From positions 1 through 48,938 of the forward strand of contig JAAVGM010000033.1 in assembly GCA_014800245.1 (NCBI GenBank): a stretch of DNA of 48,938 nucleotides, given 5' to 3'. The translations under genes were made by a program, and so were the position numbers. The notes beneath the pieces are model-generated. The model ran no database searches, was not told where the DNA came from, and worked only from the letters and a program-made list of their open reading frames with translations. This document shows positions 14,945-24,058 of the stretch, one piece after another (positions within the stretch are counted from its first letter, which is position 1; every line of letters starts with the position of its first letter). Source of the DNA: Bacteroidales bacterium. Lineage in GTDB: Bacteria; Bacteroidota; Bacteroidia; Bacteroidales; Muribaculaceae.

Positions 14945-16822
14945 ATGGCTGTCAACTACGACTATATCATCAACGAACGTGCCGAGAAGGTGTTTCGCGC
15001 TGTTGCTTCAAGGGTTTCCGAAACCGACCTTGTGCGTATCCGCGAAGCGTTCGAACTCGCAAGGGAAGCACACGCCCCACAGAAAAGGAAAACCGGCGAA
15101 CCTTACATCCTCCACCCCATTGCTGTGGCGGATATCTGCGCCCGCGAGCTTAATCTCGACGCCAATTCCATCATTGCGGCTTTCCTGCATGATGTCGTGG
15201 AAGACACCCCTTACACTATCGACGATATCAAAGCGCGTTTCGGCGATGATGTGGCCTTCCTGGTCCGCGTGGTCACAAAACAGAAGAAAGAGAAATATGC
15301 CGTGTCAAAACAGGTCGATAATTATCGTCAGATGCTCAATTCCGTGCAATACGACATCCGGGCATTGCTTGTGAAATTGGCCGACCGTCTCCACAATATG
15401 CGCACCCTCTCTTCGATGCGCCCCGACAAGCAGATGAAAATAGCCGGTGAGACCGACTACTTCTATGCTCCGCTCGCCAATCGTCTCGGGCTTTACCATG
15501 TGAAGACAGAGCTTGAAAACCTCTCGCTCCGTTTCCGCTGTCCGCATGAATATGCCGAGATTGATTCTCTTATCTCAATGGACCGCAACAGCAACAGCGT
15601 ACGCATCCAGAAATTCATGGATGAAATCCGGAAGATCCTTGCCGAACATAATATCGACGCACAAGTATCCGTGGATTATCGCCGTCCTTACAGCCTTTAT
15701 CGCAAGATGCAGAAATATGGCGACGATTTCAATCATCTCAAATACCGTCATTTCATCGAGATTGTTTTCCCGAATCCTACCGACGGCACATCGGAAAAGG
15801 AGATGACCCTCCGCATCTATGCCATCCTTACCGACCGTTTCAAGGAAAAGCCGGGAGGAATCTCAAATTATATCGATTCTCCTAAGGAGAACGGTTATCG
15901 CAGTTTTCATCTCAAGCTCATGGCCGATTTCGGCCGTTGGCAGGAGGTCCATATCTCAAGCGAGAGAATGGCAAGAGATTCAAGAGTGGGATGCATGGCC
16001 GAAGATGATTCGGAAGGGAGCGTAAGAAAATGGATCGACAAATTCCGCAGCGTGCTCCGCGATATTGCTCAGCAAGGGCAGGACGGGTCTAACTTCATCG
16101 AGAATGTCGTCACATCTTTTTATAACGACGACATAATGACCTTTACCCCTAACGGAAAACCTATCGTGCTCCCACAGAAATCCACAGTGATCGACTTCGC
16201 TTTTGAAGTTCACACGGATCTCGGTCTTCATGCGCAGTATGCCAGAATCAACAATCAGCTTGCTTCCATCAAGACTCATCTGCATCGCGGCGATGTGGTC
16301 ACGGTGTTCAGCGCCCCCACATCCCATCCGGAAGCCGACTGGCTTAAATATGCTGTAACATATAAAGCCCGCAAGAATATCAATGCATGGCTTGCTGCGC
16401 GTCCAAAGGAGGAATTCATCCGCTGTCAGATCTGCAACCCCATTCCGGGAGAGGAGGTGATCGGATTCAGAGGGAAAAACGATGAAATCACCATTCATAA
16501 ACGCAATTGCCATGAAGCCATCCGTCTCGCTTCCCAGCAGGGCGACAGCATAGTGTCGGTGGATTATAAGGAGAGCAAAACCCTCTACCCTGTCACGGTG
16601 GAAATCCGGGCCGTGGATCGCTATCATCTCTTTATTGATATTGTTGATTGCGTTTCCAACACTTGCAATCTCTCCATCGATTCAATCCACACCGATACGG
16701 TGGATTCAATCGTGACCTGCAGAATATCATTTGGAGTGCATTCCTACAACGAACTCCAAAGGATTATCACACACATCACAGCCATTCCGGGCGTGGATGA
16801 GGTGAAGGAGCTTAAGAATTAG
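14945..16822 (+). CDS. RelA/SpoT homologue, hydrolase intact and synthetase degenerate
   Basis: A 625-residue long RSH protein. The N-terminal HD hydrolase domain (about 30-180) is complete: RKTGEPYILHPIAVA, FLHDVVEDT (HDxxED) and LVKLADRLHNMRTL. The central synthetase region (about 230-365) has lost key residues: DxxAxRI reads YRHFIEIV, EVQIRT reads EVHISS, and the HWKY step is absent, though SPKENGYRSFH is kept. A TGS domain follows (FTPNGKPIVLPQKSTVIDFA), then a Cys-containing linker and a C-terminal ACT domain. It should degrade rather than make (p)ppGpp (inference). Monocistronic, with an AT-rich 200-bp leader, and convergent with the FNT gene. Confidence 0.9.
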   Translation: MAVNYDYIINERAEKVFRAVASRVSETDLVRIREAFELAREAHAPQKRKTGEPYILHPIAVADICARELNLDANSIIAAFLHDVVEDTPYTIDDIKARFGDDVAFLVRVVTKQKKEKYAVSKQVDNYRQMLNSVQYDIRALLVKLADRLHNMRTLSSMRPDKQMKIAGETDYFYAPLANRLGLYHVKTELENLSLRFRCPHEYAEIDSLISMDRNSNSVRIQKFMDEIRKILAEHNIDAQVSVDYRRPYSLYRKMQKYGDDFNHLKYRHFIEIVFPNPTDGTSEKEMTLRIYAILTDRFKEKPGGISNYIDSPKENGYRSFHLKLMADFGRWQEVHISSERMARDSRVGCMAEDDSEGSVRKWIDKFRSVLRDIAQQGQDGSNFIENVVTSFYNDDIMTFTPNGKPIVLPQKSTVIDFAFEVHTDLGLHAQYARINNQLASIKTHLHRGDVVTVFSAPTSHPEADWLKYAVTYKARKNINAWLAARPKEEFIRCQICNPIPGEEVIGFRGKNDEITIHKRNCHEAIRLASQQGDSIVSVDYKESKTLYPVTVEIRAVDRYHLFIDIVDCVSNTCNLSIDSIHTDTVDSIVTCRISFGVHSYNELQRIITHITAIPGVDEVKELKN

Positions 16823-16839
16823 TATATTTCTTAATGGTC

Positions 16840-17415
16840 TTAAGAATTGGCTTCTTTAAGGAAACGGTCATAGACCGGAAGATTGCATCCTATGAAATTT
16901 CCCAACACTGTGCCGATCCATGCAGGGAGCATCCCTTCCGTGGGGGCGGCTGTGTAGTAGGCTATATCGGCTATGCAGTGGGGAAAACCGCATATCACGA
17001 ATGTAGGGATTCCCAAGATTAATGGAATCCATTTCCCTTGACGTGCAAATTTCACCGATACCGACATGATGAATCCGCATCCTATGGCGGGGAGAATGCA
17101 TCCGGCAAACCCTCTTCCCACGCGGACATCCACCAAGGTCTGAGCGGCCTCGCCGAGATTCATATCTATCCCAAGCATAGCGGCAAGGAATGTGCCGATT
17201 CCATTTAGAAGCAGCATCGGCCATAGCCAGCCGAACGATTTCCAATCTGTGAAGAAACCTGCCATCCCCGTGAACAACGGCCATTTGGAATAGACTATCG
17301 CCGAGAGTCCGAAGGCAAACAACGCAGCTCCGACATATAGCCCCCCTTTCATGAAGCATAGAGCCGCTATCCCTATTGCAAAGCCCGCCAAAATCGAATT
17401 TATGTATCTTCTCAT
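16840..17415 (-). CDS. Formate/nitrite transporter family channel
   Basis: A 191-residue integral membrane protein with about six hydrophobic helices. The run ILAGFAIGIAALCFMKGGLYVGAALFAFGL is the family's N-terminal half, and LWPMLLLNGIGTFLAAMLG and CGFPHCIADIAYY lie where the FNT pore helices fall. It is shorter than FocA (about 280) but close to the compact FNT proteins found in Bacteroidetes. FNT pentamers pass small monovalent anions such as formate, nitrite or hydrosulfide. The Cys/His pair in CGFPHC corresponds to the position of the conserved pore His. Substrate unknown. Ends 17 bp from the convergent RSH gene. Confidence 0.75.
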   Translation of the reverse strand: MRRYINSILAGFAIGIAALCFMKGGLYVGAALFAFGLSAIVYSKWPLFTGMAGFFTDWKSFGWLWPMLLLNGIGTFLAAMLGIDMNLGEAAQTLVDVRVGRGFAGCILPAIGCGFIMSVSVKFARQGKWIPLILGIPTFVICGFPHCIADIAYYTAAPTEGMLPAWIGTVLGNFIGCNLPVYDRFLKEANS

Positions 17416-17693
17416 TTCGGGTTATATTATGAAAAACTGGTTGCAAAGTTACAAAAAAATTATTAATTATCACCATGATTTTATGTTTTAGAACATATTT
17501 TCGTCTCTTTTCATCCTGCCGTGAGCATATAATAATGAAGGAAGATGCTGTTAATAAAAGTTAATTAAATCCGCATATATTAAACTCTTAACTATCTTTC
17601 CGTGTCTTTAAATCGAGTCTTTTAAAGAAAAGAACTGCTATTTCCGCAAGACTTCAAACAAATATATAAATAATAAATAAAAATTGAATAGAT

Positions 17694-18344
17694 ATGAAAA
17701 AGACAATTCTTGGAATCTCATTCCTCATCATGGCGGCGTTTGCCGGATCGGCGTATGCACAGAACCCTGAAAATGCTAACTGCAACAACCCTGAAAGCTG
17801 CAAAAAGGAACAATGCGATAAAAAATGTGATAAGAAAGGGAAAAAGGATGTGAGACGCGATCCTAAGAAAGGTTTCGCTCAGATGCAGGATCCCTTTGAG
17901 GGTCTGAATCTCTCGGACGCTCAGAAAGAGAAAGTGAAAGACCTCGACCTCGCTATGAAGACCTCCCGCAAGGAGATGTTCGAAAAGGCTAAGGAGGCAA
18001 AGGCGGAGAATGGCGATAAGAAAGATGGTGTCGGCAAGAGAGAGAACTTCACCAACATCAATAAGGAGCTTCGCTCAAAATATCTCACCGATCTTCAGAA
18101 AATCTTATCGGAGGATCAGTATATCAAATTCCTCCAGAACTTCTATGTGAACCAGCAGCCTCAGAATGCCTTTGGCAGAGAGGGTCAGCGTTTCGGCAAT
18201 AAAATCGATGTAGAGAAGAGATACGCCACAAGAAAATTCGACGAATCAAAGAAAGCCGTAAGTGCAGAGGCAAAGAAAGCAAAGAAAGCTGCAAAGAAGG
18301 CTGAGAAAGCTGTAGAAAAGAAAGTTGAGGAAGTGGTGAAATAA
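17694..18344 (+). CDS. Exported Lys-rich protein with Spy/CpxP-like core
   Basis: A 216-residue protein with a clean signal peptide (MKKTILGISFLIMAAFAGSA-YA). Residues 25-55 hold a Cys/Lys-rich segment (CNNPESCKKEQCDKKCDKKGKK, four Cys, possibly metal-binding). The core (about 70-160) contains two motifs of the LTxxQ style, LSDAQKEKVKDL and LSEDQYIKFLQNF, as in Spy/CpxP periplasmic chaperones. The C-terminal 35 residues are an alanine/lysine helix (AKKAKKAAKKAEKAVEKKV) that resembles histone-like tails and could bind DNA, RNA or anionic glycans. Function unproven. Monocistronic, terminated by the hairpin at 18448. Confidence 0.65.
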   Translation: MKKTILGISFLIMAAFAGSAYAQNPENANCNNPESCKKEQCDKKCDKKGKKDVRRDPKKGFAQMQDPFEGLNLSDAQKEKVKDLDLAMKTSRKEMFEKAKEAKAENGDKKDGVGKRENFTNINKELRSKYLTDLQKILSEDQYIKFLQNFYVNQQPQNAFGREGQRFGNKIDVEKRYATRKFDESKKAVSAEAKKAKKAAKKAEKAVEKKVEEVVK

Positions 18345-18447
18345 CCCTACAACTTAAATTCTTATAACTTATAACCCTACAACTTATCAACTTCAATTAA
18401 GAAAACGTTTCTGATTTAGATAGTTTCGGGAATAGGAATTGGGTAGC

Positions 18448-18482
18448 AAAGGATATTGCGAAATTCGCAATATCCTTTTTTC
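18448..18482 (+). terminator. Intrinsic terminator
   Basis: A 15-bp perfect stem, AAAGGATATTGCGAA with its complement at 18464-18478, around a single A, then T-rich sequence. It isolates the Spy-like gene from the riboswitch-controlled btuB transcript. A 15-bp direct repeat, ATAACCCTACAACTT, occurs at 18341-18355 and 18371-18385 just before it. Confidence 0.75.
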
Positions 18483-18540
18483 ATATTGAAATTTCAGAAA
18501 ATTTTTCAACGATTCAAAATTTATTATTAACTTTACCGCC

Positions 18541-18654
18541 GAAAACTTATGGAACCGGGGTGAAATTCCCCGACAGTCCCGCTACGGTAATAGTCCGACC
18601 CTCTGTTTTCAATATTAATATATAGCCTTAAATATTAATATATATTTAGTTTTC
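18541..18654 (+). promoter_or_regulatory. Cobalamin riboswitch with duplicated AT-rich platform
   Basis: Positions 18551-18592 carry the B12-box core: GGAACCGGGGTGAAATTCCC, then CGACAGTCCCGCTACGGTAA, with the GGGG/CCCC hairpin and CCCGC segment of cobalamin riboswitches. GAAAAC (18541) can pair with GTTTTC (18605), closing a short aptamer of about 70 nt. A second GTTTTC sits at 18649, next to the btuB start, separated by two copies of AATATTAATATATA. A promoter-like TAACTTTA lies just upstream near 18529. It should switch off btuB-btuG when B12 is plentiful. Confidence 0.85.
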
Positions 18655-18660
18655 ACGCGG

Positions 18661-20700
18661 ATGAAAAGAATTTTGCCGTTTTTCACTTTTTTCTATTCTG
18701 CCGCCTGTTTTGGCGCAGGCAACTCCCCTATTTACAATGAAAACGATTCTGTAGAGCTTCCGGCGGAATCCCTTCCTAATCTTGAAGTGTTGTCGCAGAA
18801 AGAGTCCAAAACCATCTCTTCTGCCTCCCCTTTTCATATCGTTGATGCAAAAAAAATAACCGAGACAGGAATCACTGACATCTCTGATGCCGTGAAACGT
18901 CTTCCCGGTGTCAACCTCCGCGATTATGGTGGAGCCGGAGGATTGAAAACAGTCTCAGTGCGTGGTCTTGGAGCGCAGCATACCGGCGTTTCTTATGATG
19001 GTGTTCCTCTCTCCGACCTTCGAAGCGGAGAGATCGACCTTTCAAGATATTCTCTCAACAGCGTATCTTCTCTTGCACTTTCGGCAGGAGATAATGACGA
19101 TATCTTCACCCCGGCCCGAAATATCTCCTCAGCCTCCACCCTCGCAATATCTACCTTGAAGAATCCCGACCTTTGGGATAAATCCCTGGAATTGGACGCA
19201 AGGATGAAATTCGGTTCATTCGGACTATATAACCCTTTTCTACGCGCAGGTTATTCAAATGGATCGAATCTGTCGGTGTCGGTATTAGGGGAATTTTTTC
19301 ATGCCAAGAACAACTATCCCTTCACTCTTTTCAACGGCGACCACACCACCAAGGAACGCCGTTCCAACTCGCAGATGAATTCCGTGCATACGGAAGCTAA
19401 CCTTCTTTTCACCCCTACCGGAGGATCGTCGCTCACAGCCAAAATCTATTATTATGATAATTCCCGTCAATTGCCGGGACCTGTGATCTATTACGCCCCA
19501 AGTTCGAATGAACATCTCCACGACCGAAATTTCTTCGCGCAGGCTCGATATAAATCCAAGCTTTCCTCTATATTCTCACTGATGGGATTGGCTAAGTTTA
19601 ATTGGGCGGCCTCAAGGTATCAGGATGTCGATGGCATTTATCCCGACGGAAAACTCGACCAGAATTATATCCAACGTGAGGGATACGCATCGGCAGCCCT
19701 TCTTTGCACCCCCCTTGCCGGATGGGGATTCGATTATTCTGCCGATTGGTTCTATAATAATCTCTCTTCCAATCTCCCCACCGACCGTCATCCATATCGA
19801 AACTCGGTGCTGCAATCCCTATCGGCTAAATACTCGTCCGACAGGTTTTCAGCCACTGCCAAGCTCCTTTATTCCATCTTTATGGATCGCGCCGAAGGGT
19901 ATATTCTCAACAACCAGCCAGTGGATGCCACTAATAATAACGCGAGACGGCTCTCCCCTTCTGTAGCTGTATCTGTCCGCCCTGTGATCTCTTTCCCCTT
20001 CTATCTCAGGGCCTCTTATAAAAATATTTTCAGAATGCCGACATTCAACGAACTCTATTTCGATAATTACGGCACAATATCATTGAAACCGGAGATAGCT
20101 GATCAATGGAACGTAGGCGCCACGCTTTCGCTCCCGTCTTGGAAATTTATTAAGGAGCTATCCTTTATAGCGGATGGATATATAAATAAGGTGCAAGCTA
20201 AGATTGTGGCTATCCCCTATAATCTTTTCAAATGGACAATGACTAATTTAGGGAAGGTTCGTATCTATGGGTTGGATCTGACTCTTAACGGGGATTTTAC
20301 CATCACTTCCGGTCAGTCTATCCTTTTGGATGCATCATATTCTTATCAGCGTGCGCAGCCGCGCACTTCCCCCGATATGATTGATTGGATGAAGCAGATT
20401 GCCTATACTCCTCTTAACTCCGGATCTGCCTCTTTATCATGGATTAATCCTTGGGTATCGGTGGCCTTGCATGGCACTGCCACTTCAGCACGCTACACTA
20501 CCAATGCCAATCTCCCCTCTACAAGAATCCCGGGATATACTGATTTTGGAATGTCGCTTTTCCGCACGTTCCCTCTCCCCACCGGGTCAATTGAGCTTCG
20601 CGGAGATCTCATGAATCTCTTCAATAAGCAATATCAGATTGTGACCCGATATCCAATGCCGGGCAGAAGCTGGGCTTTCTCCATTAGATATAATTTTTAA
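18661..20700 (+). CDS. btuB: TonB-dependent cobalamin receptor BtuB
   Basis: A 679-residue outer-membrane receptor. After a signal peptide (to about residue 20) comes a TonB box-like region, then the plug domain (about 55-170: SDAVKRLPGVNLRDYG, TVSVRGLGAQHTGVSYDGVP), then a 22-strand-type barrel ending with RSWAFSIRYNF, whose terminal Phe suits BAM insertion. Length suits BtuB rather than the larger SusC type, and there is no carboxypeptidase-like N-terminal domain. A cobalamin riboswitch precedes it and the BtuG-like lipoprotein follows after 24 nt, which fixes the substrate as cobalamin or related corrinoids. Confidence 0.92.
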   Translation: MKRILPFFTFFYSAACFGAGNSPIYNENDSVELPAESLPNLEVLSQKESKTISSASPFHIVDAKKITETGITDISDAVKRLPGVNLRDYGGAGGLKTVSVRGLGAQHTGVSYDGVPLSDLRSGEIDLSRYSLNSVSSLALSAGDNDDIFTPARNISSASTLAISTLKNPDLWDKSLELDARMKFGSFGLYNPFLRAGYSNGSNLSVSVLGEFFHAKNNYPFTLFNGDHTTKERRSNSQMNSVHTEANLLFTPTGGSSLTAKIYYYDNSRQLPGPVIYYAPSSNEHLHDRNFFAQARYKSKLSSIFSLMGLAKFNWAASRYQDVDGIYPDGKLDQNYIQREGYASAALLCTPLAGWGFDYSADWFYNNLSSNLPTDRHPYRNSVLQSLSAKYSSDRFSATAKLLYSIFMDRAEGYILNNQPVDATNNNARRLSPSVAVSVRPVISFPFYLRASYKNIFRMPTFNELYFDNYGTISLKPEIADQWNVGATLSLPSWKFIKELSFIADGYINKVQAKIVAIPYNLFKWTMTNLGKVRIYGLDLTLNGDFTITSGQSILLDASYSYQRAQPRTSPDMIDWMKQIAYTPLNSGSASLSWINPWVSVALHGTATSARYTTNANLPSTRIPGYTDFGMSLFRTFPLPTGSIELRGDLMNLFNKQYQIVTRYPMPGRSWAFSIRYNF

Positions 20701-20724
20701 TCATTCTAAATACTTTACATTGTT

Positions 20725-21858
20725 ATGAAAAAAACCTTTTATTCGAAAGGCTTTTTAGCCAATGCGCTCACTCTTCTCCTCTCTGTGACGCTTCTCCCCT
20801 CCTGCTCCGATAATGACGAGCCGGATAATGGCGGCAAGAATCCCGATCCGGTGGCAGTAAGCTATGGAACATACGTGCTCAATCAGGGACAGGATTATGC
20901 TCAGGTTGAGGGTTCGCTCACATATATCAACCCTGCTGATAATTTCTCTGTCCAAAACAATGTCTTTGTTAATGTCAACAAGCGTAGCTTGGGAAGCACT
21001 CCGCAATGTGGCGTGAGATATGGCAGCAAGCTCTATCTCGGTATATGCGATTCAAGCACAATCGAGATCGTAGATGCCTCCACCTTCAAGTCGCTGAAGC
21101 AGATCAAACTTGATGCTGCCACCACCGGCTCTTCTCCGCGTGGTATGGCTATAGACAACGGGAAAGTGTATGTCACCATGTTCGATGGTTATGTTGCCCG
21201 CCTCGACACTGCTTCTCTTGAGATTGACGGCAGAGTGCAGGTTGGACCAAATCCTGAAATTCCGGCTGTGTTCAATGGGAAATTGTTCGTGCCAAATTCT
21301 GATGGGCTAAACTACGCAGTGGGATATGGCGAAACCGCTTCCATCATCAATCTCGCCACATTCACTGTTGAATCGACTGTTAAAGTTCCTTTGAATCCCA
21401 ATAAGTTCCTTGCTACAGAAAATAATCTATATCTCCTCACCAAGGGTAACTACCTCGATATTGACGGCGCTATCTATGAGATTGATCCTTCCATTGCTAA
21501 TCTGCAGAAAGAGGATAACGGGGATGGTTATAAATTCATTGCCGAAGCCACATCTTTTGCAGCCTTCGGGGATGCATTAGTGTATCTCAACACACCCTAC
21601 ACTAATTCTACTCTAAGATATTATGCAAAATATGATATCAAGAGCGGAAACACCACAACATGGAAGGCGCCGGAAGTGGATTATCCCAACGAACTCAATG
21701 TAGATCCCTTCTCAGGCGACATCTATGTAGCTTCATACTATATGGATGGTACCTATCCAAGCTATATCCTCCCCGGCTTCGTAGCCATATACGATAAGAA
21801 CTTTACATTCAAGAAAAAATGCGAAGTAGGTTCAGGTCCATCCTGCATCTTCTTCTAA
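20725..21858 (+). CDS. btuG: BtuG-like surface lipoprotein (seven-bladed propeller)
   Basis: A 377-residue lipoprotein: signal ending LLLSVTLLPSC-SDNDEPD with acidic residues after the Cys, which suits surface export in Bacteroidetes. The mature part repeats YncE/DUF5074-like propeller blades (for example TIEIVDASTFKSLKQIKLDA, ARLDTASLEIDGRVQVG, ASIINLATFTVESTVKV). BtuG of Bacteroides sits over BtuB and captures cobalamin at very high affinity (established for this family). Here it follows btuB by 24 nt under one cobalamin riboswitch. Assignment rests on fold pattern and context. Confidence 0.88.
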   Translation: MKKTFYSKGFLANALTLLLSVTLLPSCSDNDEPDNGGKNPDPVAVSYGTYVLNQGQDYAQVEGSLTYINPADNFSVQNNVFVNVNKRSLGSTPQCGVRYGSKLYLGICDSSTIEIVDASTFKSLKQIKLDAATTGSSPRGMAIDNGKVYVTMFDGYVARLDTASLEIDGRVQVGPNPEIPAVFNGKLFVPNSDGLNYAVGYGETASIINLATFTVESTVKVPLNPNKFLATENNLYLLTKGNYLDIDGAIYEIDPSIANLQKEDNGDGYKFIAEATSFAAFGDALVYLNTPYTNSTLRYYAKYDIKSGNTTTWKAPEVDYPNELNVDPFSGDIYVASYYMDGTYPSYILPGFVAIYDKNFTFKKKCEVGSGPSCIFF

Positions 21859-21900
21859 ATCGGTAATTTCTTAAAATGCTTATCCTCAAAAATCCCCATT

Positions 21901-22220
21901 AGATAAAGGAAAAGTCCGTACGCAGGATCGCCTTACGGCTTGTTACGCAAGATTTAAGCAGATGAACGGGGATTTTTTTAGATATATATGGGAGCAGAGT
22001 AAAAAAGCAGATAGTCCTGACCTGCCGGTCAGCGGAGATCCGAGCAGGACACATACGAATGAATAGTCTGCTCCCATCTGCCAAGACCGACAGGTCTAAT
22101 CTGCTTTTATCTCATAGATAATTAATCTTGCAGTAAGTAAAAAATCTGCGCTTTATCTGCTCAAATCCAGCGTAATAAAAAGCAACGCTTTGATCCTGCG
22201 TTCGGACCTTTTCTTTATCC
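21901..22220. repeat. Palindromic intergenic element A (about 320 bp)
   Basis: The 80 bp at 21901-21980 align, with scattered mismatches and a few gaps, to the reverse complement of 22139-22220; shared cores include TCCGnACGCAGGATC, TTACGC and GATTTnAGCAGAT. Between the arms lie more complementary words: GGGAGCAGA (21990) with TCTGCTCCC (22067), and AAAAGCAGAT (22003) with ATCTGCTTTT (22099). No reading frame of substance. The layout matches element B at 29338-29650. The rest of the gap, to 22366, holds nothing I recognise. Confidence 0.65.
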
Positions 22221-22366
22221 ATCCTATACTTATATAGATACTTGTCTCTGCTCTGTAATCTTAATCCGGTGCATTTCTTCCTCTGCGGAATGAATACTAA
22301 GAGAATAATCACATTATAAGAATTGGGAATTTATGAGGATATTCATTTTTCTTAAACATACATCGG

Positions 22367-22415
22367 AAGATGTGTCATGACATATAAAAATCATGACACA
22401 TCTTCTTTCTTTTTA
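22367..22415 (+). terminator. Strong hairpin with T-rich tail
   Basis: AAGATGTGTCATGA at 22367-22380 pairs perfectly with 22391-22404 across a 10-nt loop and is followed by CTTTCTTTTT. It ends any read-through from the left and stands 65 nt before the lipoprotein start, so it could also act as an attenuator. Confidence 0.65.
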
Positions 22416-22469
22416 AGGATATAATAAATATTGGCAGAGCCACGTTATTGCATTATAAAAAGTTATCTA

Positions 22470-23018
22470 ATGAAAAAGCCTACTATTACGATATTTCTAA
22501 CGATCATCCTAACGATTATCTTATCTGCTTGTAATCACACCGGCGAACCGCTTTATATTCATCAAAAATTTACCCAACTAAATACAGTTATTACCCCTTG
22601 GGAGAAAGACAATGATCTTCTTCCCTGGAAAGGTCAGGGACATATGGAGATAATTAATTCTATAGATGATATATATGCCACCCAGACTGAACGGTTCATT
22701 GAAGAGAATCCCAATTGGCTGAACGTAGATTTCTCTACAAAATCAATTCTCGCCATACGTTCTGTCTTATTCAACTATGATTATTGGCAATTCACAAAAG
22801 TCATATCTTTTGCTATTTATAATAGAGACGATAGCTATACTATAAAAAAAGGTGAGTATTCTCTCTATGCTGTTAATTATTATGCACACTTTAATAGTGA
22901 TGAAGAAGAGGAGGATCATAGTAATTGGAGGATTTATCAAATTGCAATTGTTACAGATAAGATTCCATCAAATGCGGAGATAACTGCAAATTGGAGCTTA
23001 AGCGTATCGCCTGAATAA
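22470..23018 (+). CDS. Predicted lipoprotein, unknown function
   Basis: A 182-residue protein from the ATG at 22470, with a lipoprotein signal (FLTIILTIILSAC-NHTGE). The body begins with a strand-rich part (YIHQKFTQLNTVITPWEKD) and ends with NAEITANWSLSVSPE. A very acidic stretch (NSDEEEEDHSN) lies near residue 150. No domain recognised. It is monocistronic between a strong hairpin and a bidirectional terminator, and low in G+C compared with neighbours, which hints at a later arrival. Confidence 0.6.
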   Translation: MKKPTITIFLTIILTIILSACNHTGEPLYIHQKFTQLNTVITPWEKDNDLLPWKGQGHMEIINSIDDIYATQTERFIEENPNWLNVDFSTKSILAIRSVLFNYDYWQFTKVISFAIYNRDDSYTIKKGEYSLYAVNYYAHFNSDEEEEDHSNWRIYQIAIVTDKIPSNAEITANWSLSVSPE

Positions 23019-23057
23019 ACATCTGACCTTTAAGCAGTTTAAATACATAATATTCAT

Positions 23058-23097
23058 AAAAAGATAACCTCGGCAGAAATGTCGAGGTTATCTTTTT
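23058..23097. terminator. Bidirectional intrinsic terminator
   Basis: A 15-bp perfect stem (AAAAAGATAACCTCG and its complement) with a 10-nt loop between the convergent lipoprotein and aguB genes. Confidence 0.85.
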
Positions 23098-23132
23098 ATG
23101 TGGTTGTTTACGTGTTAAGCTGAAGGAAATTC

Positions 23133-24020
23133 CTAATCCAAGAATCTTTTTGTGAGATCGCCGTAACAATCTATTCTTCTGTCGCGGAAGAAAGGCCACC
23201 ATTGACGCACATTCTCCGTGCGGGTTCTGTCGATTTCCACTATCTGCTCCTGCGGCGCATTCTCGGGAGCCATAAAAAGAATCTCCCCTTGCGGACCCGC
23301 CACAAAACTGCTTCCCCAGAAATCTATCCCGGATGTCTGTCCCGATGGATCTTCCTCAAATCCACAACGGTTCACACTTACCACCGGCAATCCGTTGGCC
23401 ACGGCATGTCCCCTCTGGCTTATGATCCATGCTTCCCTCTGACGCGCTTTCTCATCATCGTCATCATCAGGATTCCAACCGATAGCGGTGGGATAGATCA
23501 AAAGCTCGGCCCCACGCATAGCCATCAGACGCGCGGCCTCAGGATACCATTGATCCCAGCACACAAGCACTCCAAGCTTGCCTACAGAGGTTTCAATCGG
23601 CTCAAAACCAAGATCGCCGGGAGTGAAATAGAATTTTTCATAAAAACCGGGATCATCAGGAATGTGCATTTTGCGATACTTTCCTGCTATCGAACCATCA
23701 GTATCGAACACCACCGCCGTGTTATGATAAAGCCCCGGAGCACGACGCTCAAAAGTGCTTGTCACAATAACCACATTGTTAGCTTTGGCAGCCTCGCCAT
23801 AAAACTCTGTATAGTCGCCGGGAAGCTCCTGAGCAAGCTCAAAGTTATCCACATTCTCCGTCTGGCAAAAATAGAGAGAATCATGCAGTTCGGAAAGAAC
23901 CACCAATTCTGCCCCTTCCGACGCAAGATTCTCTATTGCCGTCAGATTCCTTGCACGATTGAAATCTATATCCTCGTTGAAGGAATGTTGCACTATTCCT
24001 ACTTTTAATTTCCTTGACAT
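23133..24020 (-). CDS. aguB: N-carbamoylputrescine amidase
   Basis: A 295-residue nitrilase-superfamily enzyme that hydrolyses N-carbamoylputrescine to putrescine, CO2 and ammonia. The Glu-Lys-Cys triad is visible in LSELHDSLYF, YRKMHIPDDPGFYEKF and VLVCWDQWYPEAARLMA, and the family word FYEKFYFTPGD is present. It follows aguA by 38 nt on the same strand, completing the two-step route from agmatine to putrescine. Cytoplasmic. No sign of damage. Confidence 0.94.
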   Translation of the reverse strand: MSRKLKVGIVQHSFNEDIDFNRARNLTAIENLASEGAELVVLSELHDSLYFCQTENVDNFELAQELPGDYTEFYGEAAKANNVVIVTSTFERRAPGLYHNTAVVFDTDGSIAGKYRKMHIPDDPGFYEKFYFTPGDLGFEPIETSVGKLGVLVCWDQWYPEAARLMAMRGAELLIYPTAIGWNPDDDDDEKARQREAWIISQRGHAVANGLPVVSVNRCGFEEDPSGQTSGIDFWGSSFVAGPQGEILFMAPENAPQEQIVEIDRTRTENVRQWWPFFRDRRIDCYGDLTKRFLD

Positions 24021-24058
24021 ATTATAAATTCAAAATATTATTCAAAATTCGCTGAAAT

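Noticed and set aside
15980..16627. Long antisense frame of 215 codons
   Set aside because: It is the mirror of the RSH gene, which has clear family motifs; the antisense product shows none.
16868..17476. Alternative frame of 202 codons over the FNT gene
   Set aside because: The FNT reading gives membrane helices and family words; this one gives Cys/His/Arg-rich noise.
23202..24008. Antisense frame of 268 codons opposite aguB
   Set aside because: The sense strand encodes a complete nitrilase-family enzyme with its catalytic triad; the antisense has no start context or domain.
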